Of a DNA stretch of 64,000 nt, positions 24,107 to 34,990 are shown piece by piece. Every line of letters starts with the position of its first letter. Within the stretch, counting starts at the first letter, position 1. Under the pieces are notes generated by a model. The model did not search any database. It was not told the DNA's origin and saw only the letters and a program-made list of their open reading frames with translations. Source of the DNA: Sympetrum striolatum (Eukaryota > Arthropoda > Insecta > Odonata > Libellulidae); the NCBI GenBank assembly GCA_947579665.1, contig OX388348.1, forward strand, positions 13,454,001-13,518,000, written 5' to 3'. A program made the translations under genes and the position numbers.

Positions 24107-24560
24107 CCGGGTGGTACCGCATCCCCTCCGGTATAAGCTACTAAGAGCTGTTAGAGAGGAATGATGTTCACTAGGCAGGATGAGGAGTGAGGTAGTTTCC
24201 CATTGCTTTCCTCATCGAGCCGGAATGTTATAAGCGAAACACGTCCACGCAAGTGAAGCACGATGACACTTTGAGTAACACTTTTCTAGCCATTCCGTAA
24301 GGAGAGTCATAATTAGTGCTATTATTCACTCATACCTACCATACTTCACACATACCATTCTTACTGCATACATACCATAAGGTGTAAGAAGAGACTTTCT
24401 AGTCTCAATATCGCCCGAATAAAGGCCATTTATTATTATTATTATACCTCGGTAGCTTTCATTTCATCACAGCAATGATCAATACTGGGACAAAAGAAAA
24501 TGAGAGATACTTTTTTCTTTATCCTGTACCAAATGACAAAGGAAAATACTCAATTCATCA
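24107..24560 (+). repeat. Dispersed repeat family R, copy 2, split by a retroposon
   Basis: Aligns with the minus-strand copy at 37175-37505 through GTAAGCTACTAAGAGCT, GAGGAATGA, GATGAGGAGTGAG, GTCCACGCAAG, then GGTAGCTTTCATTTCATC and ACTGGGACAAAAGAAAATGA. Copy 2 contains 106 extra bases (24338-24443) between the two halves, which is a retroposon insertion. The 37-kb copy shows the uninterrupted arrangement. Confidence 0.7.
24338..24443 (+). mobile_element. 5'-truncated retroposon 3' end with ATT tail
   Basis: This 106-bp block interrupts repeat R and is absent from the 37-kb copy. It ends with a GAGACT/AGTCTC hairpin (24391-24406), AATAAA (24418-24423) and an (ATT)n tail (24429-24443). ATACCT is repeated on both sides (24332-24337 and 24444-24449) as a short target duplication. 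The same tail appears reversed at 2905-2965. The features fit target-primed insertion of a heavily truncated non-LTR element. Confidence 0.7.
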
Positions 24561-25829
24561 GAGTATGAAAGCAGGAAGATTTACCTCTATGACTTTGTTA
24601 ATTCAAACGATGAAATGACTTTTAATACAGAAATATATTACCCAATAAACTACGGCTAATTATTTATTCGATATGAATAGAGTATTTTATATTATTTATA
24701 ACGTCTTACGTACTAATGTACTTCATTAATTATCCATCTGAATTTTAATAAATATTAACTATTATTAGAATCAGTTCTTATTATGTTTTGTTCTCTTTAT
24801 AACTTGATCACTTTGATGAGTCAATTAATGTTTAATAAGGGAAATACTACTGTATTTCCACGGTATTAACGCTAATTATTTAGGAATTTGCCACTTAAAA
24901 ACCAAAAATTAGTAAAAAATCCACCCAATCCTGAGTCATAGAAATGTTAAAAATAATTTACTGTAATATTTACAATCGTATATAAGTAAATAATATTAAC
25001 GAATTGGTTAAAATAATGACGATAAAAACATCCTAAAATTTGTTTATTATTACAAATGTCCCTAATGATGAATACTTAATCAAAGCTATCTCACTTATCT
25101 ATTTTTATCATTTTCTAAATTATCCTCTGTGTTGCGAAGGTGCTATTTAATAATCAGCCCACGTCTCAAATACTTCATAACGAGTTTTCGTAGTAGGGTC
25201 TTTGTGCTCGCCTGGACTAACTCGCTTTCAAAGGATCCTTAAAATTGCAATTTTACTTTATTTTCTGAATATTCCGAACCTACCCTCTCTAAAATTTCTA
25301 TCCCGTTATTTTCCTGCTTAAAATTGTTTCCAACGAAAGACATGCAGTGCAAAGCTCGTCATGAAGTTGACCATTACTTCTGTTTCCCCTCAAAAAGGAA
25401 TGTCCTGCTTTCACTGCGCCCTGAAGCGGCAATACAACTCGCTAACTAAATGAACCGACCCTTCTCGTGTGTTTAATGACCTTAGCAGATTTCGTGCGCC
25501 CTTCTTACTGAGTTTATGAAATGTGAGACTTCAGCGGAAACACCTCTACGAGCCATATTTTCCTTTAGAAGAAAAGGATTCTCTGGGGGTAATTTTCTCT
25601 GACGTTAGGCACTTCGTTCTTCCGTGTTATCCTCTGCCCTCACTCTTCCCCGGAATCGTATATACTCGTAATTCCATTCGCAGAAGTACGCATTGTGACG
25701 AGGCGCGGCACTGTTTGAAGTCAGGCTTTGATAAGTGGACGGAAAATTAAAATATTCCGAGCTGTCGTTTAGCGCGTTAGTGTTCATATTCTTTTGAAAC
25801 GTACTTTTAGCCTTATTTGCAAACTATGA
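24561..25829. other. No recognisable feature
   Basis: A/T-rich up to about 25360. A slightly more balanced stretch (25380-25760) carries short frames on both strands without motifs. Confidence 0.4.
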
Positions 25830-25944
25830 CAATATATAAATACTTAGTGGAGAATGTAGACATTTTCTTCTGTTTATATATTTACATTTTTAATTTGTTA
25901 CACACTCTTCTGAAGGTAACGGTAGACTCAAAGGCTTAATTCTC

Positions 25945-26076
25945 GTAGTAGTAGTATTGTTAAAAGTTCTTTGACAGCTTAGATCATTTCGCACATTGGC
26001 TCCTACCGGGAATCGAACCCGGGGCCGCTTCCAGCAAAGGCAAACGCGCTGTCCACACGATTTTCCGGGAGCCTGG
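25945..26076 (-). mobile_element. tRNA-derived SINE with 12-bp target duplication
   Basis: GGCTTAATTCTC occurs at 25933-25944 and 26077-26088, flanking 132 bp. Read on the minus strand the insert starts with a tRNA-like head (26073-25998) holding the B-box GGTTCGATTCC (complement of 26009-26019), a 5-bp T stem (CCGGG/CCCGG) and a 6-of-7 acceptor pairing. It ends in a (TAC)n-type tail next to the duplication. RNA polymerase III transcription and LINE-driven insertion are expected for such elements. A relative lies at 41009-41097. Confidence 0.85.
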
Positions 26077-26249
26077 GGCTTAATTCTCTTTGACTGTCAA
26101 AATTCCACTTACAAATAAATACTTCGTGGCAATTGTTTACATATATTTTGCTACATATTCATATTGTGGCCGTTCTCAGATGAGATTCGTCCGACGTCCT
26201 CTCAACCAAAAGACGCTGCAAACGAGTGTAAAGTTAATAATGGTGCAAG

Positions 26250-26376
26250 AAAGCGAGTTACACATTTCTTTCTTAAAAGATACTATAGGAAAACAATCAA
26301 TAAAGCAAAAAACTCATTTTATGATCAAAAGTTTATGAAAGCAGACAATAAAATAAAGGAAATCTGGAAAGTTATT
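26250..26376 (+). pseudogene. Possible LINE polymerase fragment
   Basis: The frame reads KRYYRKTINKAKNSFYDQKF...NKIKEIWKVI. This resembles the linker between endonuclease and reverse transcriptase in non-LTR retrotransposons, where a run of basic residues, AK..YY and K.LW.II is common. No catalytic motif is present and the frame becomes meaningless after about 26376. It lies in the 530-bp insert that splits the 165-bp array. The assignment is tentative; a chance lysine-rich frame is the alternative. Confidence 0.35.
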
Positions 26377-27115
26377 ATGCCCGCCTGCGAGCGAACCGGC
26401 TCTGTACTATTACTTATCAGTCGTCCCCCAACTGAGTTCTCACTGTCATTCACTACCCTCAGTCACTTTTCTCCTCACGCCCTCGGGTGTTCAAAAACCC
26501 CACCCACAAAAAAACACGATAAGCGTAACACTCGTTCAAATACAAAATTTTCAAATACCACTAAAAAATCATACAGGCTTAATCAACACAACCATATTAT
26601 TCAATGAAAAACAAATATCATAAGAAACAAATCGCAGGTTACACGAAAAACATTTGAACGGGGAATTCCGTTACAATATAAAAAAACTTTTTAAAAGATA
26701 TTTTTATTTCTTTTTACTCCTTACACTCTTTTGAAGATGAGAATGATCTCAAAGTCTTGATTTCCTCTGATTAACTGCCAAAATACCATTTAAATCTAAA
26801 TACTTCTGATGATTGTATACATAGTTTTTGTTTTCTATTTAAAGGTATTTATAATTTAAATGTATTTTTTGTTAATTTTTAATATTTACCCATTCTTCTT
26901 AATATAACTGAAATCTAATAAAGCCTTGATTCTCTCTGATTAACTGTCAAAATTTAATTTAACTTGAGAAACTTCGTGGTGATTTTTGACTTATATTTTG
27001 TTTAATATTTTTATAATAATATTTTTATTATTAAATTCTCTTAGACACTCTTCAGAATATAACAATAATCTCAATGCTATACTTAATTATAACAATGCCA
27101 CTTGTTAGTGAAAAT

Positions 27116-27514
27116 TGAAGTTAGAAAAAAATGCTCACTGTACACAATTATAGGAGAACATCACCGTTATTTTTAAATTTGCGTTCTTTGTCATCTCTTA
27201 AAAAATCACTTCCTCTGCAAAGTCAGCAAGAACGGAGAGGGACGCTGGAAAGGGGGCGGTTGCCTACATCTTCCTCTGGATCTGCCATCGCTTCTTTGAA
27301 GTTCAAACATTTGCAAGGTATTAAAGATAATTACACAGAATTTCTAGGAAATCCATTAAGAGGTATCTTCATGACAAAAAATTTTTCTTGTAGACTTCTT
27401 GCATATCTATCTGTACCCAAATATTTAATTTTCTAATACTTCACTCTATTCTTTCCAAAACGCGTTAAAGTTGAAATTTGGTTTCTAAAATTTCTTTTTC
27501 ATGCAGTTCTAATT
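27116..27514. other. No recognisable feature
   Basis: The 101-residue frame at 27131-27436 shows no domain and no repeat relationship to the rest of the window. Confidence 0.4.
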
Positions 27515-27725
27515 TTTATTTATGCTGATTGTTAATTAAGACATCCGGGAATTACGTAGTTTTTTAACTAACATTTGTAATTAATGAAAATGATATGATT
27601 CATGAAGTGGAAAGACAAGTGGCTGTTACGAATGCCCATTGGTAACATCGAATTTTATCATAACAAAAAATATGCGCTGAAAATTCACAAAAGTGCTCAT
27701 TGCTGATTATATATCCAATATTAAA
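27515..27725 (+). repeat. Dispersed repeat family S, copy 1
   Basis: Contains GACAAGTGGCTGTTACGAAT and GCCCATTGGTAAC followed by TTTTATCATAA-AAAAAATATG. A second copy in the same orientation is at 31020-31245, about 3.5 kb away. Similarity extends upstream to GCTGAT-GTTAATTAA. No ends or function recognised. Confidence 0.65.
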
Positions 27726-29525
27726 AAAATAAAAAGTGGGAAGCTAATTACTTCTCATATTTGTATGTTATTAATTGGGTATCAGCGAGGGCATCGATCT
27801 TCGACCCCCATAATTAATGAGCAATAATTTAAATATTTTTGTAATGAAAAAAGGAACTTCCAAAGAAGTAATGCAATTAAAAAAGAGGTTTTTCTTGAAA
27901 AGACTACGGTTTGGTTAAATAGTTATAATAAATTCGAAAAAGTTAATTAATTTTTGATGTTCATCTACCTATCGTTATTAACATAAGATAATTACGTTTG
28001 GGGCTTACAGAGTTGATATGGCCCTGCATGTAAAGATCTCTCGGGTTTTATTGCTATTTTTATTTTTATTCCGATGATTGCCTCAGTGGATTCATCACAA
28101 CCAATTTGTGAAAAACATTTCAAATGAATAAAATCAAACAAACCAACCTTGTTAATTCACTCCCATGACGCCTGATTTTAAATTATGGTCAAATTGAAGA
28201 TCCAATCAAATGAGCCGGAAATCCCAACTTTGGCACAGGTTTGTATTTCCATGAACTTTATAAATCCTAAATCACTTTCATTCTTAAGTAATATTAACTT
28301 CATAGGTTGTCATAAACTCTATGGATACCATGCGTTTATTTATTTACTTCCTGTCCGGAACATAGAAATCAAATCTAACGATTTCAAGGAAATTTATGCT
28401 GATTATATTCTTCTAGCTCTGGTACGCTTCTATAATGATGTAGTTACACAATCCTTCGGTGGATTGGGGCAAGGAATTAAACACAAATTACAATTGCTAC
28501 ATAACAAAATGAAATAATAATATAATAGACTGAATTTATACTAGGTATTATAGTAATCAGTCTTGCCATTATAAACATCTACATAGTCATCATTCATTTA
28601 CCAAATATTTTGGTGTATATTTGTCATTTACCGATTTCTTATTTAGCACAGAATATATATGACATACATAACATATAAATATCGTGGTATTAGGGATTTT
28701 TTCTTCTTTAACACTTCTCAAACAAATCCACTTCTGAAGAACGACTTGATTAAACAGGTCCTACTTTCAAAGATGAAGACTTAAAAGTCACTGCTGATGA
28801 CATTTTTCCAGCCATTGTTGATGAAAAAAGGAAATTGAATATTGAGCTGTAAAGTATCAATCAATTAAAATAAAGATGATGTAGTTAAGTAGGGAAGGTA
28901 TAGCGGCTTCATCTAAAATTTCAATGTTTTAATATATGTTATGAAATTTTTTTGTATATTTTCTCATTTTTTTGTTATGTTTTAAAATGTTTTCCTTCTT
29001 TTAATTACCGTAGTTGTCGGAATAATGCGCACATTTTCCGAAAACTTATACTTTAAATTCACGCTGCGTTTTATCGCGTATATTACATCTTTTATTAATT
29101 TATTTATTACATAAATATGCAGATGGATATACACCAGGTGGCAGAGTCGGAAAGAAACTAAATGCATCACCACAAATCACTTATTCAATCCTTACACCTT
29201 CAATACCAACAAATCAGTCCAGGTCGATCCAGGTGAAATACATATATATGAAACAAAACGCGCATTACACATACATAAGAAATACAGCATCATATATAAG
29301 GCCAAAACATAAATAAATACTTTGATATAGTATTATTTGTGTCCGAGCCTTTCCTCTAAACTTCGTCGATACGTTACAGCGCTTGGGAAGGGGTTTTTAT
29401 TTGAATGAAATTAAATAACTTTAAATAACAATTTTTTAAAAATTTTCTCCTTAAAGTCACGCTGCGTGTTATACGCCGATAAATATTCCATTTCCCATAT
29501 GTTGGGTGAACATTCAAAATAGTAA
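27726..29525. other. No recognisable feature
   Basis: A/T-rich DNA. The 110-residue frame at 28185-28517 has a normal-looking amino-acid mix but no motif and no support from neighbours. A short block TCACGCTGCGT-TTAT recurs at about 29059 and 29457. Confidence 0.4.
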
Positions 29526-29529
29526 AGAA

Positions 29530-29905
29530 AAGGTGATGGCAGTCCCTACTATCATGTATGGTTCAGAATGATGGACAACAAAACAAAAAGAATTAAAACA
29601 GATTGAGTCCTCTGAATTGAAATTTCTTTGAGCAGTTAAGGGATGTACGAGTACAAGGAGAGATAAAATAAGGAGCACATCTATAAGAGAGGAACTAGGA
29701 GTTCAAGCAATTTCGGAAAGATTAATAGAATATGAAAACAGATGTCAAGAGCATGTATTGCGAATGCCTAGAGAAAGATTTCCACAGCAAGCTTTGGAAT
29801 ATAAGCCATTGGGTAAAAGGAGTCTTGGAAGACCAAGATTAAGATGGTAAAGTGAAGCCGGAACAGGCTTAAAGCCTTATCCTGGAAAGAAGAAGTTGAA
29901 GAAAG
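29530..29905 (+). pseudogene. LINE reverse transcriptase C-terminal fragment
   Basis: One frame from 29530 reads IMYGSE, then SELKFL, VKGCT, IREELGVQAI, RLIEYENRCQEHVLRMP, GKRSLGRPRLRW and EAGTGL. This order is the well-known C-terminal tail of arthropod non-LTR retrotransposon polymerases. Three in-frame stops (29569-29571, 29629-29631, 29848-29850) break it, and nothing upstream continues the polymerase, so it is a dead 5'-truncated copy. The catalytic FADD-type motif is not present. The clade cannot be fixed from this part alone. Confidence 0.85.
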
Positions 29906-31019
29906 AAAAGAAGTTACTGATATCGAAGACACGAATATACAACACATGTATGTTGAGTATAGAAATACACAGCAATGAATTCACGACCAGCGCGTGTAGG
30001 GGCAATAGAGAATCACTTCCCTCCCCATAAGAATTCCCTCCGTCTGTTTATACCCTTCCGGTGCACAAACACACCCACACCTATAGGAGAGGACACGGCA
30101 TAAAGGCTCTCCATCCCACGGGATCTTCGCTACCGTTGTCAAGGAAGGGGCGCAGAGGGAGCAGACCGTGTGTTTGCGCGTGCGTGCCGAAGATATAGCC
30201 GCGACGGGCAGCAGTCGGTCGCTCACTTTTATGTGCTTTTCGCCGGTGACAAGCCCTCGAAGTTGGGAAACGAAGCGGCCCGAGGTTGTACACACATTTG
30301 GCTGTTTTTCTTTGTGTTCGGGGACGAGATGGGTTTCGGGTCATAAATCGAGGGAGCTGAGGAAAGGGGGTCGGTCCCTGGGGGGCTTCGGACGGTCCGA
30401 GAATTTCGGGGGGGAACCCGGTGTGTAAGGATACACACGCTCGTGCTCCTTTTTCGGGCTGATAATTGAGTAGATAGCGCGGTCGACGACGAGGCCTTTC
30501 TTGTTATTTTTTAATCATTTCGGGGTCTATGCAGATCGATCCCACCGAGGAGGAAGCCGCAGTTCCCGGCGACTTTTTTTTACGTCCCACGCGATAAAAA
30601 TGCTAATTATGTTTTCTTTATTTTTGGAAATTATTGGCGCTATCGTTCATAATCATTCGATTTCGCGCGATTTGATTACGTTTCCGAGTGGGTGGAATTC
30701 GCGATAATTTGTAGGTACATGTTTGATTGCGTCTTTTTATTTCTTTGGTTGAATCGACAAGAATTATTTGTGTTCAAGTCTGGGCTCACACGGATTGGGA
30801 CACCGGCTTGATCATCTTTCGTGAAAAATAATATTAGTTAACGCTTATTTTTGAAAAGAGACATAAGTACGGAGTCATTTTTTTCGATAGTTAAAAAACG
30901 AGACACTTTATTTCTCACTTACTATTATTCATTACTAGTCATTTTTGAAATTAAAGTAGGTAGCTCCAGTTGAAGCAGCGTTAGCATAAACTTTCGTTTC
31001 GAAAATCATTTATTATTCA
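29906..31019. other. G/C-rich island, no gene identified
   Basis: About 30030-30580 is far richer in G/C and CpG than the surrounding DNA. Frames of 68-104 residues occur on both strands and overlap, and none has a domain, so I do not call a gene. Such an island in A/T-rich insect DNA could be a first exon with promoter or a conserved regulatory region. The sequence alone does not decide. 30720-31019 is A/T-rich. Confidence 0.4.
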
Positions 31020-31245
31020 GCATTTATTTTTATTTGTGCTGATCGTTAATTAAATATAGGCAATCGGGCATTAAGTAGTTTTTAATAAGCAATTTTCATT
31101 AACACATATAATTAATGAAAATGGTAGTGGCAAGACAAGTGGCTGTTACGAATGCCCATTGGTAACCCGACATTTTATCATAAGAAAAAATATGTGCTGG
31201 AAATTTGCAAAAGAGCTCATTGTCAATTATATATTAATATAATTA
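31020..31245 (+). repeat. Dispersed repeat family S, copy 2
   Basis: Second copy of the repeat at 27515-27725, same orientation, sharing ACAAGTGGCTGTTACGAATG and the following TTTTATCATAA-AAAAAATATG. Confidence 0.65.
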
Positions 31246-32639
31246 ATAATTATAAGCACATTAAATAAACAGGTCCCTCTTTAGAGAGAACCTGATTCCG
31301 AATTTATTTATTTCTACTGTCACGTAATACCACGATTTTACTCACCAATCAGTTGCATTTATAAGTAATAAAATTACATACATGTATCTTAGGAATTGTT
31401 GGGCTGGGACATTGGGTGAATTCAGTGACGTTGGTGTTACATACTTCCGGTCTAAGGAAACTTCGGCGTGTAATTGGGAACAAGAGCATGTTGTTTTGCA
31501 GCCGATCAGGGAAGTAAATATACTTTGATTCCAGAGGGGCCAAGAACAACCAATGAAGTTGAGGGAATTTGGGTCAAGGGACAAAATCTTACACTCGTCT
31601 CTAGGGGCGTGTGTGCCTAGCATAGGCTTACACGCTCGTAACATAGGGGCGATGACAGCAAGAAAAAAAACTGGCAATTTCAAAAACGGATCAAACACGT
31701 AGAAGAACAAAATCATGCTGCAAGTGGGCAGATTCAATGCGGGGTGGTGAGAAGAGGGTAGGACAAAATTTGAGAGGGCCTGTGAGCTTTCTTTTGGACT
31801 AAAATATGTAATTGAGATGTAATACGATGTATGAAAACAGCGCTATTAATTAATACTCTGTAAAAGACACCGATGAGATGATCAAGTATGTACCTTAGAG
31901 TAGTAATGCTCAGGTTTGGTTCACTCCAATTTTATTCACTTTGAGACACCTTTCACCTTCCTGAGTTTAATATTACATAAATTCATTTGAGGCATTGGGT
32001 ATTTATGAATATTAAAGCAAGGGTCAGTCAATACTGATCTGTAGTAGCTATAATTCCAAACAAAAGAAAAAATCCTTAATTATCAGATGAATATTATTTC
32101 TATAAACTTACATCTGAATATAGACGAGAGTAACTGAGCAATCAGGGTTAAGATTTCGAGCTTAAACGGTTGTTCTTTTTCAACTGTATTCAACCAAAGT
32201 TGGTTTTGATTTATAGAAAAATTTCAGTACTGCAGTGTAAGTAGAAAGTAACCGCAACTATACAATTTGAGTACTTCTCATTGTTTTGATGGCAGAAAAT
32301 GGGATGACCAAATACTGAAAGGAGAGAGTCGAATCAGTTTAATTTATTTATTTGCTAATATCGTAAAATCTCCTATGCCCCACCTATAAAATACTTCCAC
32401 AGGCCACTTATTAAAATACCTTTCGCGGAGTTCCCAAACGAAATATTAATGGAATCGGATATTTTTCAAATGCAATATTTTAACCAACATTTTGATTCCC
32501 CCGGAGTTGTTTTATTTTTGAAATATCACGTTACGCCCAAGTAAACAAGTCCCTACATATCCCTAAATTTAAATCATCCCAAATTTACCTATTATATTGA
32601 CTACCTAACCTTCTGAACTACATACCTTCCTCCTTACAC
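31246..32639. other. No recognisable feature
   Basis: The 131-residue minus-strand frame at 31342-31737 is the longest here. It has no domain and no start context, and a second, overlapping call on the same strand is a frame shadow. The rest is A/T-rich. Confidence 0.4.
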
Positions 32640-33235
32640 CATTTAATAAGTTATGGATAAATTTTCATGTTAATAATTTATGAAGTAAAATGCTTTGCAC
32701 TTAAGCCTATTTTGTGAATATATTGCTATTTTATTTGAAAAATTGTATTAACGTTGGTATTGATTTGAAAATTCAAGTTATTGCAGCCAGTCTAAAATGG
32801 AAAATCACTGTATGTGAATCTTTTAAATAAATTAATTGATGTAGGGGATAATGCTAGAGGATACGCAAAAAAGCAAAATCCATCACCTAATTAGTACTTA
32901 TAGATAAGCTTTTACATACACCTTTTCAGATTGACATTCAACTCATTCTTAAAAGAATACATGAATCAATCTCAATGTAAATAATTTATCGTGGAAATAG
33001 TTTGCACTTTAATATATTTAGTGAACATTGATTATTTTATTTATTTTGAAAAATTCTGGTGATGTTGACATTTATTTTAATTTAACTGTAATCATATTCA
33101 GTCTAAAATGGCAAAGTCACTGTACGTGAATCTTTTAAATAAATTACTAATCGAAAGTAGAATTCAATGAAAAAAACGAAAAAAGCGAAGTATAACACCT
33201 AAGAAGCACTTATACAATAAGCCTTTTCCAATGGC
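32640..33235 (+). repeat. Tandem duplication, period about 311 bp
   Basis: CAGTCTAAAATGG followed by GTGAATCTTTTAAATAAATTA occurs at 32788-32833 and again at 33099-33145, 311 bases apart. The surrounding sequence aligns on both sides (TAATAATTTAT, TTTTATTT-GAAAAATT, CACCTAA--AG-ACTTAT). Two diverged copies lie side by side. No coding content. Confidence 0.65.
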
Positions 33236-33886
33236 GGATGCTATTCTCGCTTTTCCGGCTCTTTCCTCCCGGATTTAGCTAGCATTTATCACTCTCCCTC
33301 GGAATTGGGGTAACGAAGGGGGGAAGGGTCATTTACGGGCACTTGAACAAAGACCTTTTCGCTCCTCCAAGGGGTAAAAATAGTGCAAGAGGTTCCACAT
33401 GTGTGAAAGAGTAAACAAGGCGTAAGAGTTTCCCCCTTGAAATGCATTTCGGAGAATACTGTTCTCTCTGAAAAGGAAGCGGATTGGTTATTTTTCCCTT
33501 CCTCTCAACTACGCGCCGGCAGTTTGAACACATGCGTTTCGTTGGCAAAATCTTCACCTCTTGGATGTTCGCTTCAAATTTGCATCAGTCGTCACTACTC
33601 TCGCATACAAGCCGATGAGAAGCATTATTTATACGCATCTTCTTCTTTGCTTGCATTTTAGAAAAGGTTTCCTTTATTGAGGATTCGATCATGAGACTTA
33701 TGTATGACATGTGCCCATTCTAATCAATCTGCGTCACCTGTCGGTGATAAATCAATTTCAGGAGTCAAAATTGCTTACTGACTGCAATATAGATTCTAAT
33801 CCTTCATTATCTTTTGAACTTAGTTCACAACATCTTTTTAAACGTATATCATACTGGCTCTTTTATAAAAAATGTAAAATGGGCCA
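33236..33886. other. No recognisable feature
   Basis: 33240-33600 is moderately G/C-rich with overlapping 74-residue frames on both strands, which are shadows of composition rather than genes. Confidence 0.4.
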
Positions 33887-33895
33887 TTCTAATAG

Positions 33896-34259
33896 CGTGG
33901 CCGGTGAATTGATCCGGGGGGAATTCGTACGCGGAGAATTCGTACGCGGATAATTCTTAAGTGGAGAATTCGTACGCAGAGAACCCATACGCGGAGAACC
34001 CGTACGTGGAGAATTCGTAAGCGGAGAATTAGTACGCGGAGAATTCGTAAACGGAGAATTCGTACGCGGAGAATCCGTACGCGGGAGATTGATCCCCCGC
34101 GCTGATGTTGTACTACTGTTATTCAGTCTTATGTTAATCTATACGCCCTGATTATTGGTTAATGTTATAAATAAATTAACCGGGGGGGGGGGGTTGGGTT
34201 AGGTTGGTATTACAAAATCAGCGCGTACGAATTCCCCCCGGACCAATTCACCGGGCGCC
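33896..34259. mobile_element. 364-bp miniature element carrying an end-derived minisatellite
   Basis: TTCTAATAG flanks the element at 33887-33895 and 34260-34268 (8-9 bp duplication). The left end from 33896 and the right end to 34259 are inverted copies sharing CCGGTGAATTG-TCC, GGGGGG and AATTCGTACGCG. Directly inside the left end, 33921-34086 is 11 head-to-tail copies of a 15-bp unit GAATTCGTACGCGGA that is part of the end repeat itself. A G12 run (34182-34193) and GGGTTAGGTTGG lie near the right end. There is no transposase frame. An 8-bp duplication would suit hAT- or P-type enzymes, which is inference. Confidence 0.8.
33921..34086 (+). repeat. Minisatellite, 11 copies of a 15-bp unit
   Basis: Units start every 15 bases from 33921; the last, at 34071, is one base longer. 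Copies 1, 2 and 10 are identical (GAATTCGTACGCGGA). Others differ at one to five positions. Because 15 is a multiple of three, one frame stays open and reads GEFVRGEFVRG, which has no coding meaning. Confidence 0.92.
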
Positions 34260-34268
34260 TTCTAATAG

Positions 34269-34990
34269 ATATTGGAAACGAAATTTAATTAAGCAAGGGT
34301 GGACATAAAAACCCTAATACCTCCCCTGAAAGTGGGAAACCTGAGTTCAGGACTGCTATTGTCGCTATTTTTCACGTATTGCTTAACTATATTAAAGTTT
34401 CATACCTAGTTTTCGGATCCCTTCAAAATCGAAGTGATTAAGGATATTACAGAATGAATGGAAGTTAGAAAATTCTTTCGAAAGATGGACAGAATTGAAT
34501 ATCGGCTCTATTGGAGAATAGAACTTCACACTGTCCCTCGTTATTCATAGCTAATGTTTTGAGTAGCATCCAAGAGCTGTTTTTCAATTGTAAGATGGAT
34601 ATTAAAGAGTTAAAAACTTACTTTAAGTTAAAATTATACATGCTTTTGGATAAGAGAGTAGAAAATGAGTCTCTGAATAGATGTCGAGTCGTATTGATTA
34701 TATAGAATAAATTACGAAATATGACGAATCCTGGAATACGTTATAAGTTTTAATTTTATAACAATAATTAATCAATGTTACTTAAAAATTTAGTCACAAC
34801 TAGTAAAGTGTAAATGAGATGATAGCATCGCAATTTGAGCAGAACGCAATGTACGGATTACCCTTTCTCTTAGGTACACGTATTTCCTTAAAGATGCCTC
34901 TTCGAAGGAATAAGATTTAAATATTATTGGGTACAAGATGATATTTTAAAGCGTTAATGTCACTGTTTGTGCCTCCAACATATCATAAAT
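34269..34990. other. No recognisable feature
   Basis: A/T-rich DNA without paired repeats or motifs. Confidence 0.45.

Larger units (their letters stand above)
25830..27115 (+). repeat. Degenerate tandem array, period about 165 bp, with two insertions
   Basis: The block ACACTCTT-TGAAG...CTCAAAG-CTTGATT-TC-CTGATTAACTG-CAAAAT recurs at about 25903, 26723, 26890 and, degraded, 27045, with AAATACTT-GTGG downstream. The unit carrying the SINE is split exactly at its TTAATTCTC block. A further stretch of about 530 bp (26160-26690) separates units and includes a possible LINE fragment. The units are strongly diverged, so this is an old array. Confidence 0.55.

Noticed and set aside
25998..26073. 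Possible functional tRNA gene (minus strand)
   Set aside because: The T arm is good, but the anticodon and D arms do not fold as a standard tRNA and a 12-bp target duplication encloses it. It is a SINE head.
28185..28517. 110-residue plus-strand frame
   Set aside because: Plausible composition but no family match from reading, no partner exon, A/T-rich context.
31342..31737. 131-residue minus-strand frame
   Set aside because: No recognised domain, mixed low-information sequence, no neighbouring coding signal. A broken old element cannot be excluded.
33921..34086. Regular short repeats that could suggest a CRISPR array
   Set aside because: The 15-bp units are head to tail with no spacers and derive from a transposon end; the DNA is eukaryotic.
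34190..34216. Telomere-like GGGTTGGGTTAGG sequence
   Set aside because: Only one or two units beside a G run, inside a miniature element; not a telomeric array.
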